Of a DNA stretch of 64,000 bases, positions 8,105 through 16,595 are shown piece by piece (the stretch's first letter is position 1; each line of letters starts with the position of its first letter). Origin of the DNA: Chloroflexota bacterium (GTDB lineage Bacteria > Chloroflexota > Dehalococcoidia > Lucifugimonadales > JADFKI01); the NCBI GenBank assembly GCA_009840355.1, contig VXNZ01000005.1, forward strand, positions 1-64,000, written 5' to 3'. Both the position numbers and the translations under genes were made by a program. The notes under the pieces are model-generated. The model worked only from the letters and a program-made list of their open reading frames with translations. It had not been told where the DNA came from and made no database searches.

Positions 8105-8758
8105 CTAAATCGCCCCCACCAACTCCCGCGCTGCCCGCTCCACGTCGTCTGCGAAAGTAACTGCGCTCACCACGCAGATACAGTCTGCGTCCGCCTGCGC
8201 AACCTCCGCGATGTTGCTCGCGTTGATGCCGCCAATCGCCACTACCGGCGCGCTTACCGCTGCCTTCACGCTGCCAATCATCTCGGGGCCCAGCGCCGTG
8301 CGCCCGCTCTTGCCCATGGTGGTTGTCGCGTATATCGCGCCGACCGCTACATAGTCTGCGCCCTGCGCTTCGGACTGGCGAGATTCTTCGACGCCGTTGT
8401 TCGACCGTCCGATAATCTGCTCGGGCGACAGAACGCGCCGCGCCTCTGCGACCGGCAAGTCCGTCTGCCCGACATGCAGTCCATGCGCCTCTGACAGGTA
8501 TGCGATGTCCGCGTCGTCATTGGCGATGAACAGCGCGTCATACTCGTCGCACAGTGCCTTGATTGCGCGCGCCACTTGCAGCACCTCGCCCTTGTCGCGC
8601 GTCTTGTCGCGCAGTTGGATGACGCTTGTGCCACCTCGCAGCGCCGCCGCCGCAACATCGACGACATCCCTGCCTTTAGTTGCTTCCGGATCTACGATGA
8701 CATAAAGCCCGTGCATTTTGGCGATGCGGCGTTGGCGTTCTTCGCTGATAGTGGTCAT
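8105..8758 (-). CDS. thiE: Thiamine-phosphate synthase
   Basis: Joins hydroxymethylpyrimidine diphosphate and the thiazole phosphate to make thiamine monophosphate. The TIM-barrel signature residues are all visible: GLYVIVDPE, GGTSVIQLRDKTRDKGE, ANDDADIAYL, GLHVGQTDLP, the phosphate-binding GAIYATTTM, and APVVAIGGINASN near the C-terminus. The length of 217 residues is normal. GAGGAAATA precedes the ATG. The other thiamine gene here, tenA (57484), is 49 kb away, and no riboswitch is evident in the 107-base gap upstream. Confidence 0.95.
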   Translation of the reverse strand: MTTISEERQRRIAKMHGLYVIVDPEATKGRDVVDVAAAALRGGTSVIQLRDKTRDKGEVLQVARAIKALCDEYDALFIANDDADIAYLSEAHGLHVGQTDLPVAEARRVLSPEQIIGRSNNGVEESRQSEAQGADYVAVGAIYATTTMGKSGRTALGPEMIGSVKAAVSAPVVAIGGINASNIAEVAQADADCICVVSAVTFADDVERAARELVGAI

Positions 8759-8865
8759 TATTTCCTCGCTGGTGCATTAATTTTGATTGGCAGAACAATG
8801 AGCATTCTAGCATGCGCGCGCTAATGGGTTTCCTGCCTGCCCTGAAGTTATGCTGTCAGCTGAGA

Positions 8866-9231
8866 TTACAGTTCAATGGCGTTGCGGACGACACGCAGGC
8901 TTGCGACCCTGTTAAGATGGTCGAGCTGCACCGACACTACATCAATGCGCCAATTGCGCTGCCAGCCGTTGGTTTCGGTGAGATAGCGCTGCGCCGCGGT
9001 GAGCATTTGCTGTTGCTTACGCGGGGTAACGGACTCTTCCGGAGTGCCCAGTTGACGACCGCGCCGCGTGCGCACTTCCACGAACACGAGCGTATCGCCG
9101 TCTTGCGCAACGATGTCTATCTCGCTTCTGCCGCAGCGCACATTCGTGCCGATAATCGCGCAGCCGGCCGCTTCTAGGTGCCGCCGCGCAGCCAGCTCCC
9201 CTAGCCTGCCCGTCTCTTGGCGCGAGTTCAT
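8866..9231 (-). CDS. yraN: YraN / UPF0102 family nuclease-like protein
   Basis: A small protein (121 residues from the ATG at 9231) with the restriction-endonuclease-like fold of the YraN family. It shows GRLGELAARRHLEAAG, then CGRSEIDIVAQDGDTLVFVE and VRTRRG, carrying the E..D..ExK-like pattern in which the usual Lys is replaced by Arg (VEVRTRR). Its ATG overlaps the rnhB stop (ATGA), which decides the start against an upstream in-frame ATG at 9288. It is last in the mnmA-dinB-like-rnhB-yraN operon. The rnhB-yraN pairing is common in bacteria. Function is probably in recombination or DNA processing but is not settled. Confidence 0.9.
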   Translation of the reverse strand: MNSRQETGRLGELAARRHLEAAGCAIIGTNVRCGRSEIDIVAQDGDTLVFVEVRTRRGRQLGTPEESVTPRKQQQMLTAAQRYLTETNGWQRNWRIDVVSVQLDHLNRVASLRVVRNAIEL

Positions 9232-9866
9232 AGCGCGGACTCGACAAGCCGTCGCACCGGTGCGAAAGAATAGCGGTGAATCTCGCAAGGTCCGACATTC
9301 TCCAGCGCGTCTAGATGCTGGCGCGTGGCGTATCCCTTGTGCTGCGCGAATCCGTATGCGGGATATACATCGCTATATTCGCGCATCATGGAATCGCGTG
9401 TTTCCTTCGCCACGATGGACGCGGCGGCAATGGAAAGACACTTTGCGTCGCCTTTGATGATGGAACGCTGGTCGGTTGCCAAGTCCGGCAGGAGAATGGC
9501 GTCTAGCAAGAGGAAATCCGGTCGCACGGGCAGCGCGTCGATCGCCCTTGACATTGCCGTTCTGGTAGCCTCGACTATGCCGATAGCGTCGATTTCAGCG
9601 GAGGAGGCTGCGCCCGTCGCCATCGTAACAGGCGCGTCACCCATGTCTTGCAGCGCCTTTTCGCGCTGACGGGGCGTGAGGAGCTTGCTGTCCCTTATGC
9701 CCGCAATCCATTCGTCGCTTGGATGAACCGGCAAAGACACTGCTCCTGCCACTACTGGACCTGCAAGGCTTCCGCGTCCCGCTTCATCCACTCCGGTGAT
9801 GACGGTGTAGCCGTCTTCAAGCAGAGCCGCTTCTTGGTCGTAAGTCGGGACAATGACTGAAGGCAT
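9228..9866 (-). CDS. rnhB: Ribonuclease HII
   Basis: Removes ribonucleotides misincorporated in DNA and RNA primers of hybrids. The N-terminal TGVDEAGRGSLAGPVVAGAV carries the first catalytic Asp and Glu, and DFLLLDAILLPD the third. SIAAASIVAKETRDSMM is the conserved helix, and YGFAQHKGYATRQHLDAL carries the C-terminal motif. 212 residues, normal. It follows the DinB-like gene by five bases and overlaps yraN by four, so it is translationally coupled. Confidence 0.97.
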   Translation of the reverse strand: MPSVIVPTYDQEAALLEDGYTVITGVDEAGRGSLAGPVVAGAVSLPVHPSDEWIAGIRDSKLLTPRQREKALQDMGDAPVTMATGAASSAEIDAIGIVEATRTAMSRAIDALPVRPDFLLLDAILLPDLATDQRSIIKGDAKCLSIAAASIVAKETRDSMMREYSDVYPAYGFAQHKGYATRQHLDALENVGPCEIHRYSFAPVRRLVESAL

Positions 9867-9871
9867 GAATT

Positions 9872-10384
9872 TCAGCCGTCAATGCCGCGCTGAATACCGC
9901 GAATGTACGCTATCTGCCCGACGTGCTGCGCTTCTTCAACAATCAAATGGCCTAGCATCCCACCAACCGTAACTTCCCAATCGGCGGTCATGACAATCTT
10001 TGTGTTGAGATCTTCCGCGGTCAGCAGGTCAATGCACTGGAATGCCTCTTCGCGCACCGTCCTATAGTATGCCATCAGATCATCGAGCGAAAAGTGCGGC
10101 AGGTTTACGACTTGTTCGACAGAAAATCCAAAGCCGCTGTCGTGTTCGGGAAGACCGAGTTTTTCGTGCCAACCGTCGCGCTCCCAGACCTGTTGGCTAT
10201 GGCGAATTCGGTGATTGATTAGACCGTCCTCAACACGCGCGATATGCCAGACCACGAAGTCGATGTGGTGCGATTCGGGCGTGGGCTGGAAGCGGCGCTC
10301 TTCCGGCGTAAGTCCCTCTAGCGCATCATCCAAGTCTTCCATGTATTCCGCCAAGGCAGCTTTCACGATGTCTCTGAAGTCCAT
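9872..10384 (-). CDS. DinB superfamily protein
   Basis: A four-helix-bundle protein of 170 residues. Three histidines are placed as expected for a DinB-type metal site: HIDFVVWHIARVEDG (helix 2) and GHLIVEEAQHVGQIAYIRG (helix 4). Members act as thiol-dependent S-transferases (bacillithiol/mycothiol types) or have unknown roles. The protein sits between mnmA (three bases upstream) and rnhB (five bases downstream) in a tight operon. The context, tRNA thiolation and DNA repair, does not define its substrate. Confidence 0.85.
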   Translation of the reverse strand: MDFRDIVKAALAEYMEDLDDALEGLTPEERRFQPTPESHHIDFVVWHIARVEDGLINHRIRHSQQVWERDGWHEKLGLPEHDSGFGFSVEQVVNLPHFSLDDLMAYYRTVREEAFQCIDLLTAEDLNTKIVMTADWEVTVGGMLGHLIVEEAQHVGQIAYIRGIQRGIDG

Positions 10385-10387
10385 GAG

Positions 10388-11497
10388 TTACCTTCCGGCG
10401 AGCACTTCGACCGGAGCCGGAGCCTCGATTTCGATTATGCCGCCGCCGATGATTTCGTCGGCTTCGTAGAATGTAACCGCCTGACCCGGAGTAACGGCGC
10501 GCTGCGGCTCATCGAAGCGCAGTTCTGCCCAGTCGCCGCGCGGTGTCAGCGTTGCCGGCGCTTCGCTCGCCTTGTAGCGAATCTTCGCGGTTATGGCGAT
10601 AGCGCCGTCCGGTGGTTCTCCTGCGATGTAGTTGATGCGAGAGGCCCACAAGTCGCGGCGCAGCAAGTCGTCGTGCCTGCCCAGCGTCACACGGTTGGAT
10701 TCGGAGTCGATGGCGGTAACATACAGCGGGTCGCCGGTGTTGCCCTGCAAGCCCAAGCGCCGCCGCTGCCCAATCGTGAAGAACTGGATGCCTGGGTGCG
10801 TGCCCAGAACATTGCCGTGCGCGTCCACCATATCGCCCGGCTTTGGTTCAACGCGCTTCCCCACGAATTTCCGATAGTCGCCGTCCGGAATAAAGCAGAT
10901 TTCCTGGCTATCCGGCTTGTCCGCGACCGGCAGTCCGGCGTCCGCCGCGATGCGGCGAATGTCAGATTTCGGGTACTCGCCTACCGGCAGCAGTAGGCGG
11001 TTCAACTCTGCTTGCCGAAGCGTGAACAGCACATAAGACTGGTCCTTGCCCGCGTCTATGCCCTTGAGCAGCCGAGTGCGGTCGGCTTCGTGCCGTATGC
11101 GCGCATAGTGTCCTGTGGCGATGTAGTCTGCGTCCATGAACAATGCGCGGCGCAGCAGGAAGTCGAACTTAATCTTGTCGTTGCACGCGAGGCACGGGTG
11201 CGGCGTGCGTCCGCGGTCGTATTCGCGCACGAAATAGTCGATGACGTGCTGTTGGAACTCGCGCTCGAAGTTGACGAAGTAGTGGCGTGCGCCGATGGCG
11301 TCGCACACGCGGCGGGCGTCCTGCACATCTTCGACCGAGCAGCAACGCTTGTTCAGCGGCGCGGCTGCGGCGTCTTCCTCAGACCAAAGCCGCATCGTAA
11401 CGCCCACGACGTCATAGCCCTGCCTCTTCAGCAGCAAGGCGGCAACCGAGGAGTCCACTCCCCCGCTCATTGCGACCACGACGCGCTTAGTATTCAT
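10388..11497 (-). CDS. mnmA: tRNA-specific 2-thiouridylase
   Basis: Inserts sulfur at the wobble uridine of tRNA-Glu, -Gln and -Lys. The PP-loop AMSGGVDSSVAAL (9-21) binds ATP. The first catalytic cysteine is in TPHPCLACNDKIKFDFLL and the second in PDSQEICFIPDGDYRKFV. The C-terminal beta-barrel has FTIGQRRRLGL and FDEPQRAVTPGQAVTFYE. Length of 369 residues is normal. First gene of the mnmA-dinB-like-rnhB-yraN operon. Confidence 0.97.
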   Translation of the reverse strand: MNTKRVVVAMSGGVDSSVAALLLKRQGYDVVGVTMRLWSEEDAAAAPLNKRCCSVEDVQDARRVCDAIGARHYFVNFEREFQQHVIDYFVREYDRGRTPHPCLACNDKIKFDFLLRRALFMDADYIATGHYARIRHEADRTRLLKGIDAGKDQSYVLFTLRQAELNRLLLPVGEYPKSDIRRIAADAGLPVADKPDSQEICFIPDGDYRKFVGKRVEPKPGDMVDAHGNVLGTHPGIQFFTIGQRRRLGLQGNTGDPLYVTAIDSESNRVTLGRHDDLLRRDLWASRINYIAGEPPDGAIAITAKIRYKASEAPATLTPRGDWAELRFDEPQRAVTPGQAVTFYEADEIIGGGIIEIEAPAPVEVLAGR

Positions 11498-11536
11498 AGA
11501 GTGAGCGTAACATACGGCGTTGTACGGTTCAACGAA

Positions 11537-12178
11537 TTACGTCACAGTAGTGCGGTCAGACAGAGAGATCATCTCGCAGATGGTGGAACGAATTTGATCG
11601 AATGGGACTTTCCGCGCTCCAAGCCTGTTCAAGCCACTAATGCCTATACTTTTCTGTTCAGGAGCATTCTTTTCCAAGACGTAAGTGGGCAGAACAAAGA
11701 AATCCCATTGAGATACATCAAGTGGGTCAAGCATATTAGGCGCATATGCGGCACGAGGATTGTAGAGACAGAATACATATACATCGGCAGAACGAACTTG
11801 GTCGTCCGAAAAAGTGTCGGTTTCAGCGTCCCAAACCAATTTACGCGCGATGTCGAATGTTGGAATTGACTCTTTTTCCTGTTTCCAACTCTGTTTGTAT
11901 CCTGACGACTTGACTTCAATTTTAACCCCATCAGGGCTAATCAAATCGTAGGAGTCCCATCCCTCTCGTGCATCCGACATTACCGTTACGCCATTGATAG
12001 CGAAGGCTACGATATACTCTGCGAATATGCCCCTTTCAGTGTTGTTGAGTATGTCAGAACCATACCATTCCCAAAAATTAAGCAAGGTCGCCTTGTCATG
12101 GACGCTATACCCTCTAGAATGTAACCGTTCGTTTCCTGTACGACGCTGTGGGTGGATGCGTCCTAGGGAGTCGTTCAT
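11537..12178 (-). CDS. Orphan PD-(D/E)XK nuclease-like protein
   Basis: 213 residues, unrecognised as a named family. Residues 50-90 carry a nuclease-like layout: GIFAEYIVAFAI (Glu54 on a helix), WDSYDLISPDG (Asp78) and VKIEVKSSGYKQSW (Glu88-x-Lys90). This is the D-x(n)-ExK core of restriction-type enzymes. AGGAG lies ten bases before the ATG. Base composition is visibly more AT-rich than in the neighbouring mnmA and rsfS genes, which suggests transfer. No methyltransferase partner lies beside it. It may be a solitary restriction enzyme, a repair nuclease, or a remnant of a restriction system. Confidence 0.65.
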   Translation of the reverse strand: MNDSLGRIHPQRRTGNERLHSRGYSVHDKATLLNFWEWYGSDILNNTERGIFAEYIVAFAINGVTVMSDAREGWDSYDLISPDGVKIEVKSSGYKQSWKQEKESIPTFDIARKLVWDAETDTFSDDQVRSADVYVFCLYNPRAAYAPNMLDPLDVSQWDFFVLPTYVLEKNAPEQKSIGISGLNRLGARKVPFDQIRSTICEMISLSDRTTVT

Positions 12179-12226
12179 CGGTTACTTCTCCTTGCCCTTC
12201 AGCCACTTCTCACGAATACACGCTGT

Positions 12227-12262
12227 TTGACCTCACCCGCCCTGCAAACCTATAATATCTCT
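12227..12262 (+). promoter_or_regulatory. Sigma-70 promoter of rsfS giving a leaderless mRNA
   Basis: TTGACC (12227-12232) and a perfect TATAAT (12251-12256) are separated by 18 bases. The expected +1, seven bases after the -10 box, falls on the A of the ATG at 12263. No Shine-Dalgarno sequence precedes that ATG. Both facts point to a leaderless transcript. Confidence 0.8.
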
Positions 12263-12631
12263 ATGACACAAACGCAACAGATTACTATGCAGTCCCTCGA
12301 CTACGCCCGCTACGCCGCCGATGTCGCCTCCGACAAGTTGGCGACGGACATCGTGGTGCTGGATATTTCAGACATCAGCGATTTCGCGGACTACTTCGTG
12401 ATTATCAGCGTGGAGTCCACGCGGCAGATGCGCTCGCTCGTGGAAGACCTTGAGCACGCGTTGGAGGAAAAAGGCGGCATACGACACCATCGCGAAGGCG
12501 CGCCTGAATCCGGATGGATGCTGCTGGACTTCGGCGATGTCGTCATCCATGTGTTCGGCGTAGAAGAGCGGCAGTTCTACGCGCTTGAAGCGGCATGGTC
12601 GGAGGCTACCGAGCTGGTCAGGATTCTATGA
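12263..12631 (+). CDS. rsfS: Ribosome silencing factor RsfS
   Basis: Binds ribosomal protein uL14 and blocks joining of the subunits when nutrients are scarce. The Iojap-family pattern is plain: [51 protein letters not shown] and [14 protein letters not shown] use the ATG at 12263 (122 residues) because the -35 element occupies the alternative start at 12227. Its end overlaps the convergent ndk gene by 14 bases. The promoter predicts translation from a leaderless mRNA. Confidence 0.93.
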   Translation: MTQTQQITMQSLDYARYAADVASDKLATDIVVLDISDISDFADYFVIISVESTRQMRSLVEDLEHALEEKGGIRHHREGAPESGWMLLDFGDVVIHVFGVEERQFYALEAAWSEATELVRIL

Positions 12632-13070
12632 TCCAGTCGTCTATGCCGCGCTCGTAGTCGATAATCTCCCCTTCGTCGAAGAAGAGCGAGAGTTCCGTCT
12701 CGGCGGATTCCGGCGAATCCGAGCCGTGAATCAGATTCATTCCGATGGTCAGCCCGAAGTCGCCGCGAATGGTGCCGGGCGTCGCCTCGACCGGATTCGT
12801 CGCACCCATCGTGGTTCGTACCACATCCACCGCATTCTCGCCCTCGACCGCGATAGCAACCAGCGGTGACGAGGTGATGAACTCCACCAGCCCCGCAAAG
12901 AAGGGCTTATCCACATGCGCGCCGTAGTGCTTGTGCGCCAGTTCCGGGGTTACTTGCAGCATCTTCATGCCAGCAAGTTTCAGCCCGCGCCGTTCCAGCC
13001 GCGCGATTATTTCACCGCTGAGACCGCGCTGCACGGCATCGGGCTTGATGAGTACCAAGGTTCTTTGCAT
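12618..13070 (-). CDS. ndk: Nucleoside diphosphate kinase
   Basis: Transfers the gamma phosphate among nucleotides through a phosphohistidine. [17 protein letters not shown] starts the protein, and the active-site His115 is in [17 protein letters not shown]. 150 residues from the ATG at 13070, the standard size. Upstream in-frame codons are excluded because AGGAG precedes this ATG and the family begins here. Last gene of the tsaE-tsaB-ndk unit, 19 bases after tsaB. Confidence 0.97.
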   Translation of the reverse strand: MQRTLVLIKPDAVQRGLSGEIIARLERRGLKLAGMKMLQVTPELAHKHYGAHVDKPFFAGLVEFITSSPLVAIAVEGENAVDVVRTTMGATNPVEATPGTIRGDFGLTIGMNLIHGSDSPESAETELSLFFDEGEIIDYERGIDDWIIES

Positions 13071-13089
13071 ATTGCCTATCGCTCCTGAT

Positions 13090-13779
13090 TCAAGTGTTTC
13101 GCCAAGTTCGTTGCGCCGTGCTGACCTGCGAGCTGCGCAGATACAGCGGTTCAAGTGTCAAGGCGTCCGCCACACGCCCGGCTTGCAGTTCGCGGTAGCC
13201 GATGGATGCCAGCGTGCCCGCTCGCCGTGTTGGCGGCGCCAATTCGACGATGTTCGCGGCGGGACCAAATGCATCGCGCAGCAGCTCTGTCGTTTGCGCA
13301 ACGCCTTCGCCGCAGATGATTGCGCCCATCGATACGAAGTATGAAATCGCATCCACGAGTTCGTCATGCTCCACAACCGTGTCTCCACGCGGCACTCCAT
13401 GCGCGAACATGCCAAGATACACGCGCCGCCTGCCCGCGCCAACGAGCGCGCAGACAGGCCCGCCCAACCCGAGATATGGCTGTGCCTCAATGTCCAACGA
13501 GCCGACAGCGACCAGCGGTATGTCGAGCGACATTGCCATTGCCTTCGCCGCGCTCATGCCCACGCGCAGCGCGCTGAATCCCCCAGGTCCGGACGCAATG
13601 TATATGGCATCTAGTTCGCTGACGCTGCTACCCGTGCGCTCAAGCAGGCTCATTATGCTCGGCACAAGTTCGACGGAATGGTTGCGCTCGGAGCGCCAAG
13701 TCAGTTCGACGACTGGCTCGCCATTGCGGGACAGGCCTATCGATGCGAAGCGCGTGGATGTGTCAATGGCAAGTTCCAT
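13090..13779 (-). CDS. tsaB: tRNA threonylcarbamoyladenosine complex protein TsaB
   Basis: Non-catalytic ASKHA-fold partner of TsaD in making t6A37 in tRNA. The sequence begins [16 protein letters not shown], then has [18 protein letters not shown] and [20 protein letters not shown], all family hallmarks. 229 residues. It starts three bases after the tsaE stop, so the two are co-translated. tsaD itself is not in this window. Confidence 0.95.
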   Translation of the reverse strand: MELAIDTSTRFASIGLSRNGEPVVELTWRSERNHSVELVPSIMSLLERTGSSVSELDAIYIASGPGGFSALRVGMSAAKAMAMSLDIPLVAVGSLDIEAQPYLGLGGPVCALVGAGRRRVYLGMFAHGVPRGDTVVEHDELVDAISYFVSMGAIICGEGVAQTTELLRDAFGPAANIVELAPPTRRAGTLASIGYRELQAGRVADALTLEPLYLRSSQVSTAQRTWRNT

Positions 13780-13781
13780 CG

Positions 13782-14366
13782 TTACGCCTCACCATTCGCA
13801 CTGTTACAGTGCCCACCGTTGCCAGGCGCGTCGTTGCCGGGCGCATCGTTGCTGGGCGTAGTGGCTTCGAGAGAAGATGCGCCGCTAAACTGCTTTTCAA
13901 GGTCGTTCATGATCGCGTGGTATCGCTCTGAGTCAGCCTTGAATGTAAGAGTGCGTATTTCGCCGCCGGTTGATTCGATGCGAACGGTTAGGGACTCGCC
14001 TATGAAGGCATCGCTGCCCTTCTCCGCCCACTCCACGACGCACACGCCGTCGCCCAGAAAGTAGTCGTCAAGCCCGAGGTCGATAACCTCTTCGATGCTG
14101 TCGAGGCGGTATAAGTCCATGTGGTACAGCGTTAGCCGCGCCGCGTACTCGCAAATCAGCACGAAGGTCGGGCTGCGCGCATACTCATCGCCGCCAAGTC
14201 CCCACAGGATGCCCTGCGTTAGGCAAGTCTTACCCGCGCCAAGATCGCCGGACAGCAAGAACACATCGCCAGCGCGAGCGTGCGCGCCGAGAAGCCTGCC
14301 GACCGCCTGCGTCTGCTCCGGGCTGCTTGTCGTAAGTGAAATTGTCTGCTTCGTATCGATTTCCAT
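13782..14366 (-). CDS. tsaE: tRNA threonylcarbamoyladenosine complex ATPase TsaE
   Basis: P-loop ATPase that resets the TsaBD complex. Walker A is GDLGAGKTCLTQGI (40-53), followed by SPTFVLICEY, LYHMDLYRLD and VVEWAEKG, all as in the family. At 194 residues it is longer than usual (about 150). The extra C-terminal tail (about 165-194) is rich in Asn/Gly/Ala and contains the tandem NDAPGNDAPGN, encoded by an imperfect 15-base repeat. The tail is probably disordered. Confidence 0.95.
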   Translation of the reverse strand: MEIDTKQTISLTTSSPEQTQAVGRLLGAHARAGDVFLLSGDLGAGKTCLTQGILWGLGGDEYARSPTFVLICEYAARLTLYHMDLYRLDSIEEVIDLGLDDYFLGDGVCVVEWAEKGSDAFIGESLTVRIESTGGEIRTLTFKADSERYHAIMNDLEKQFSGASSLEATTPSNDAPGNDAPGNGGHCNSANGEA

Positions 14367-14575
14367 GGACGTTTAGTGCTTGCCTGTCAAGAGGTGAACA
14401 TGCGTGTATTATGTTCAGGTATAGCGCGTGTCGCACTGCCGTACACGCATAGCATTTGTGCGCCGGCAGACTGCGGACATGCGCGAAATAACTGTGTAGA
14501 TAGAATACCAGAACAAGGCGCGGGCCGGTAAGAGATTGCCAGCGCGCAGAGGGCATGTCGGGTAGGATGCAGGCA

Positions 14576-15307
14576 ATGAGAACGCTGATAGTCGCGGATG
14601 TGCACAGCAACCTTGATGCGTTTCAAGCGGTGATAGATGACGCGGCGTCGAACGGCGGCTTCGACGAGATATGGTCGCTTGGAGACATATTAGGCTATGG
14701 ACCGGAGCCGTCCGAGTGCATCGAACTGCTGCGCTCGTATCCGCACAAGATGGTCGCGGGGAATCACGATCTCGGCTCGGTGGGCGAAGTGTCGCTGAGA
14801 CGCTTCAATCCGTATGCGGCTGCGGCGAATCGGTGGACAGCCGAGCAGCTTACGCCCGAGCAGGCAGACTACATCCGAGCATTGCCGCTGACATTGGAAA
14901 TCGGCGAGTTCACGCTGGCGCACGGCAGCCCGCGCGACCCAATTTGGGAATACCTGACGACCGCCGAAGCCGCAATCGCCTGCTTCACGCACATCGAGAC
15001 ATACTGGTGTCTGGTCGGGCATTCGCACCTGCCGTTCCTGTGCATCCCGCGACTGGACAGCGCCGCGTTCATGGAGCTGCCGGAAGACCGGCGCGTGCAG
15101 CTCGACGACAACCCGTTGATAATCAATCCCGGCTCCGTGGGCCAACCCCGGGACCGCGATCCCCGCGCAAGCTTCGTCGTGTACGACAATGCGGACAACA
15201 CGATACTGCACAGACGTGTCCCCTACGACATCGAAGCCACGCAAGAGAAGATGCGCCGCCACAACCTGCCGGACTTTCTAATCGACCGGCTTGCAGTGGG
15301 GCATTAG
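14576..15307 (+). CDS. Metallophosphoesterase (calcineurin-like)
   Basis: Metal-dependent phosphodiesterase of the YfcE/DR1281-like group, about 243 residues. Motifs run in order: LIVADVHSNLDAF (D-x-H), WSLGDILGYGPEPSE (GD), VAGNHDLGS (GNHD), FTLAHGSPRDPIWEYL, VGHSHLPF (GHxH) and IINPGSVGQPRDRDP. I choose the ATG at 14576, since the family starts just before the first motif. AGGA lies eight bases upstream, and a TAGGAT box at 14563 could be a -10. The substrate is not predictable. A nested repeat element follows it. Confidence 0.9.
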   Translation: MRTLIVADVHSNLDAFQAVIDDAASNGGFDEIWSLGDILGYGPEPSECIELLRSYPHKMVAGNHDLGSVGEVSLRRFNPYAAAANRWTAEQLTPEQADYIRALPLTLEIGEFTLAHGSPRDPIWEYLTTAEAAIACFTHIETYWCLVGHSHLPFLCIPRLDSAAFMELPEDRRVQLDDNPLIINPGSVGQPRDRDPRASFVVYDNADNTILHRRVPYDIEATQEKMRRHNLPDFLIDRLAVGH

Positions 15308-15346
15308 TTTGGCATTAGAAGTATCGGCGCAAAGGGATTAGGCTAT

Positions 15347-15492
15347 GTGGACATTTCGACGACGGCTTTAATTTCCTGTCATTTCGAGCGAAAGCGAGAA
15401 ATCTAAAGTCTATAATAGGCTGACATGCAATGATTTTAGATTCCTCACTGCGTTCGGAATGACATGATAAGCGTATCTGGTCAAATGTCCAC
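15347..15492. repeat. Nested inverted-repeat element, copy A (diverged outer arms)
   Basis: The core at 15377-15464 is a palindrome of left arm TGTCATTTCGAGCGAAAGCG and right arm CACTGCGTTCGGAATGACA. The outer arms GTGGACATTT (15347-15356) and AAATGTCCAC (15483-15492) are perfect. The core matches copies B, C and D in opposite orientation, but the outer arms are different. No coding capacity. Confidence 0.85.
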
Positions 15493-15534
15493 GGAACCTA
15501 ACACGGCAGGATGACGCAAATCCGCCGCCACATC

Positions 15535-16311
15535 TTACTCGTCGTCTTCGTCGAAATCTTCGGTTGAGGCGGAGCCGCCGCCAAAGCCGACCCTTGGCGT
15601 ATTGGCGCCGCGCGTGCTCTGCGATTTCCGACGCGGCAGATTGGCGATGTCGTCCCTGATGCGCTGAATGTCCTCGCCTACTTCCGCAAGGCTCACTGCG
15701 ATTGCAGCCACGCCGGCGTTGCGAAGGGTTTCAATTTCGGACTTGCCGATTTCGGCTGGCACGTTCACGATCGCGCGCTTGCGGACGATGCCGCGCATCT
15801 TCTGGATGATGAGCAGCTTCTGCACGGTGAGCGGCAGCAGACCGTCTGTCGGAGTGAGCAGCGCGCAGTCGATGTCCAACGTGCGGATAGCCCGAGCTTC
15901 GTCTTCGTCGAACTCCGGCTCATCGAACCCGACAGCGATGACCTTGCCTAGCGCGTCGTCGTTCAGCACGGCAGCGGCGGTGCCTTCCGGATCGAACACG
16001 ATGAAGTCACAGCCGGCGTCCTTCAGCGCCGTCGCGTGGTCCGCGCTTGCGCTGCCTACCCTCGCGCCCCATAGCCTATCACTGAGCGCGTCTCCAACAC
16101 GGCTGGCGGCGCTGCCGTCGGATGCGTCCAGCGTAACGAGAAGCGCATCCGCAGGCGAGTCTGCGAGCGCTGAATCGTCGGCAAGCTCGGTTGCGGACAC
16201 ACGCCCGATAACGGCGATGTCCGGCGTTGCGGCTGCCTGCCGAGATGCCACGAACCCGATGCCGGGCGAACTGGTCTGCGTTTTGTCCAATAGGTCGGTA
16301 AGTCTGCTCAT
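15535..16311 (-). CDS. Unrecognised protein, possibly TIM-barrel
   Basis: 258 residues with no family I can name. Alternating hydrophobic strands and helices resemble an alpha/beta barrel: ADALLVTLDAS, GCDFIVFDPEGT, LGKVIAVGFDEPEFDEDEA, DIDCALLTPTDG, LLIIQKMRGIVRKRAIV, then NVPAEIGKSEIETLRNAGVA and AIAVSLAEV. The closing segment looks like the barrel end of aldolase-type or luciferase-type proteins, but no catalytic motif is evident. The C-terminus is an acidic/Gly tail ending DFDEDDE. AGAGG precedes the ATG. Divergent from the flavin reductase gene. Confidence 0.7.
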   Translation of the reverse strand: MSRLTDLLDKTQTSSPGIGFVASRQAAATPDIAVIGRVSATELADDSALADSPADALLVTLDASDGSAASRVGDALSDRLWGARVGSASADHATALKDAGCDFIVFDPEGTAAAVLNDDALGKVIAVGFDEPEFDEDEARAIRTLDIDCALLTPTDGLLPLTVQKLLIIQKMRGIVRKRAIVNVPAEIGKSEIETLRNAGVAAIAVSLAEVGEDIQRIRDDIANLPRRKSQSTRGANTPRVGFGGGSASTEDFDEDDE

Positions 16312-16595
16312 GGATTAACCTCTGATTTCGTCGAACGGGCGCGTAAGACGCGCGAAACGATGTATGGCTTATGGCTAGTTATGATTTCAAATCCGCTCGT
16401 CGATTTCCCCTTCTCGGGGCAAGAACAGCATGAACGGCAATTATGCCCTGCTGCATCAAGTTCACACGACAGTGCGACTTATCACGAATTATCGGCATAT
16501 AGTTTATGGTTGTACACCTGTTCAAGTCAACGCACTTGCCAATGTCGCCGCGCGGTATTACCCTTTGACCGAATTCACAGCAAGGGAGATTTCAG

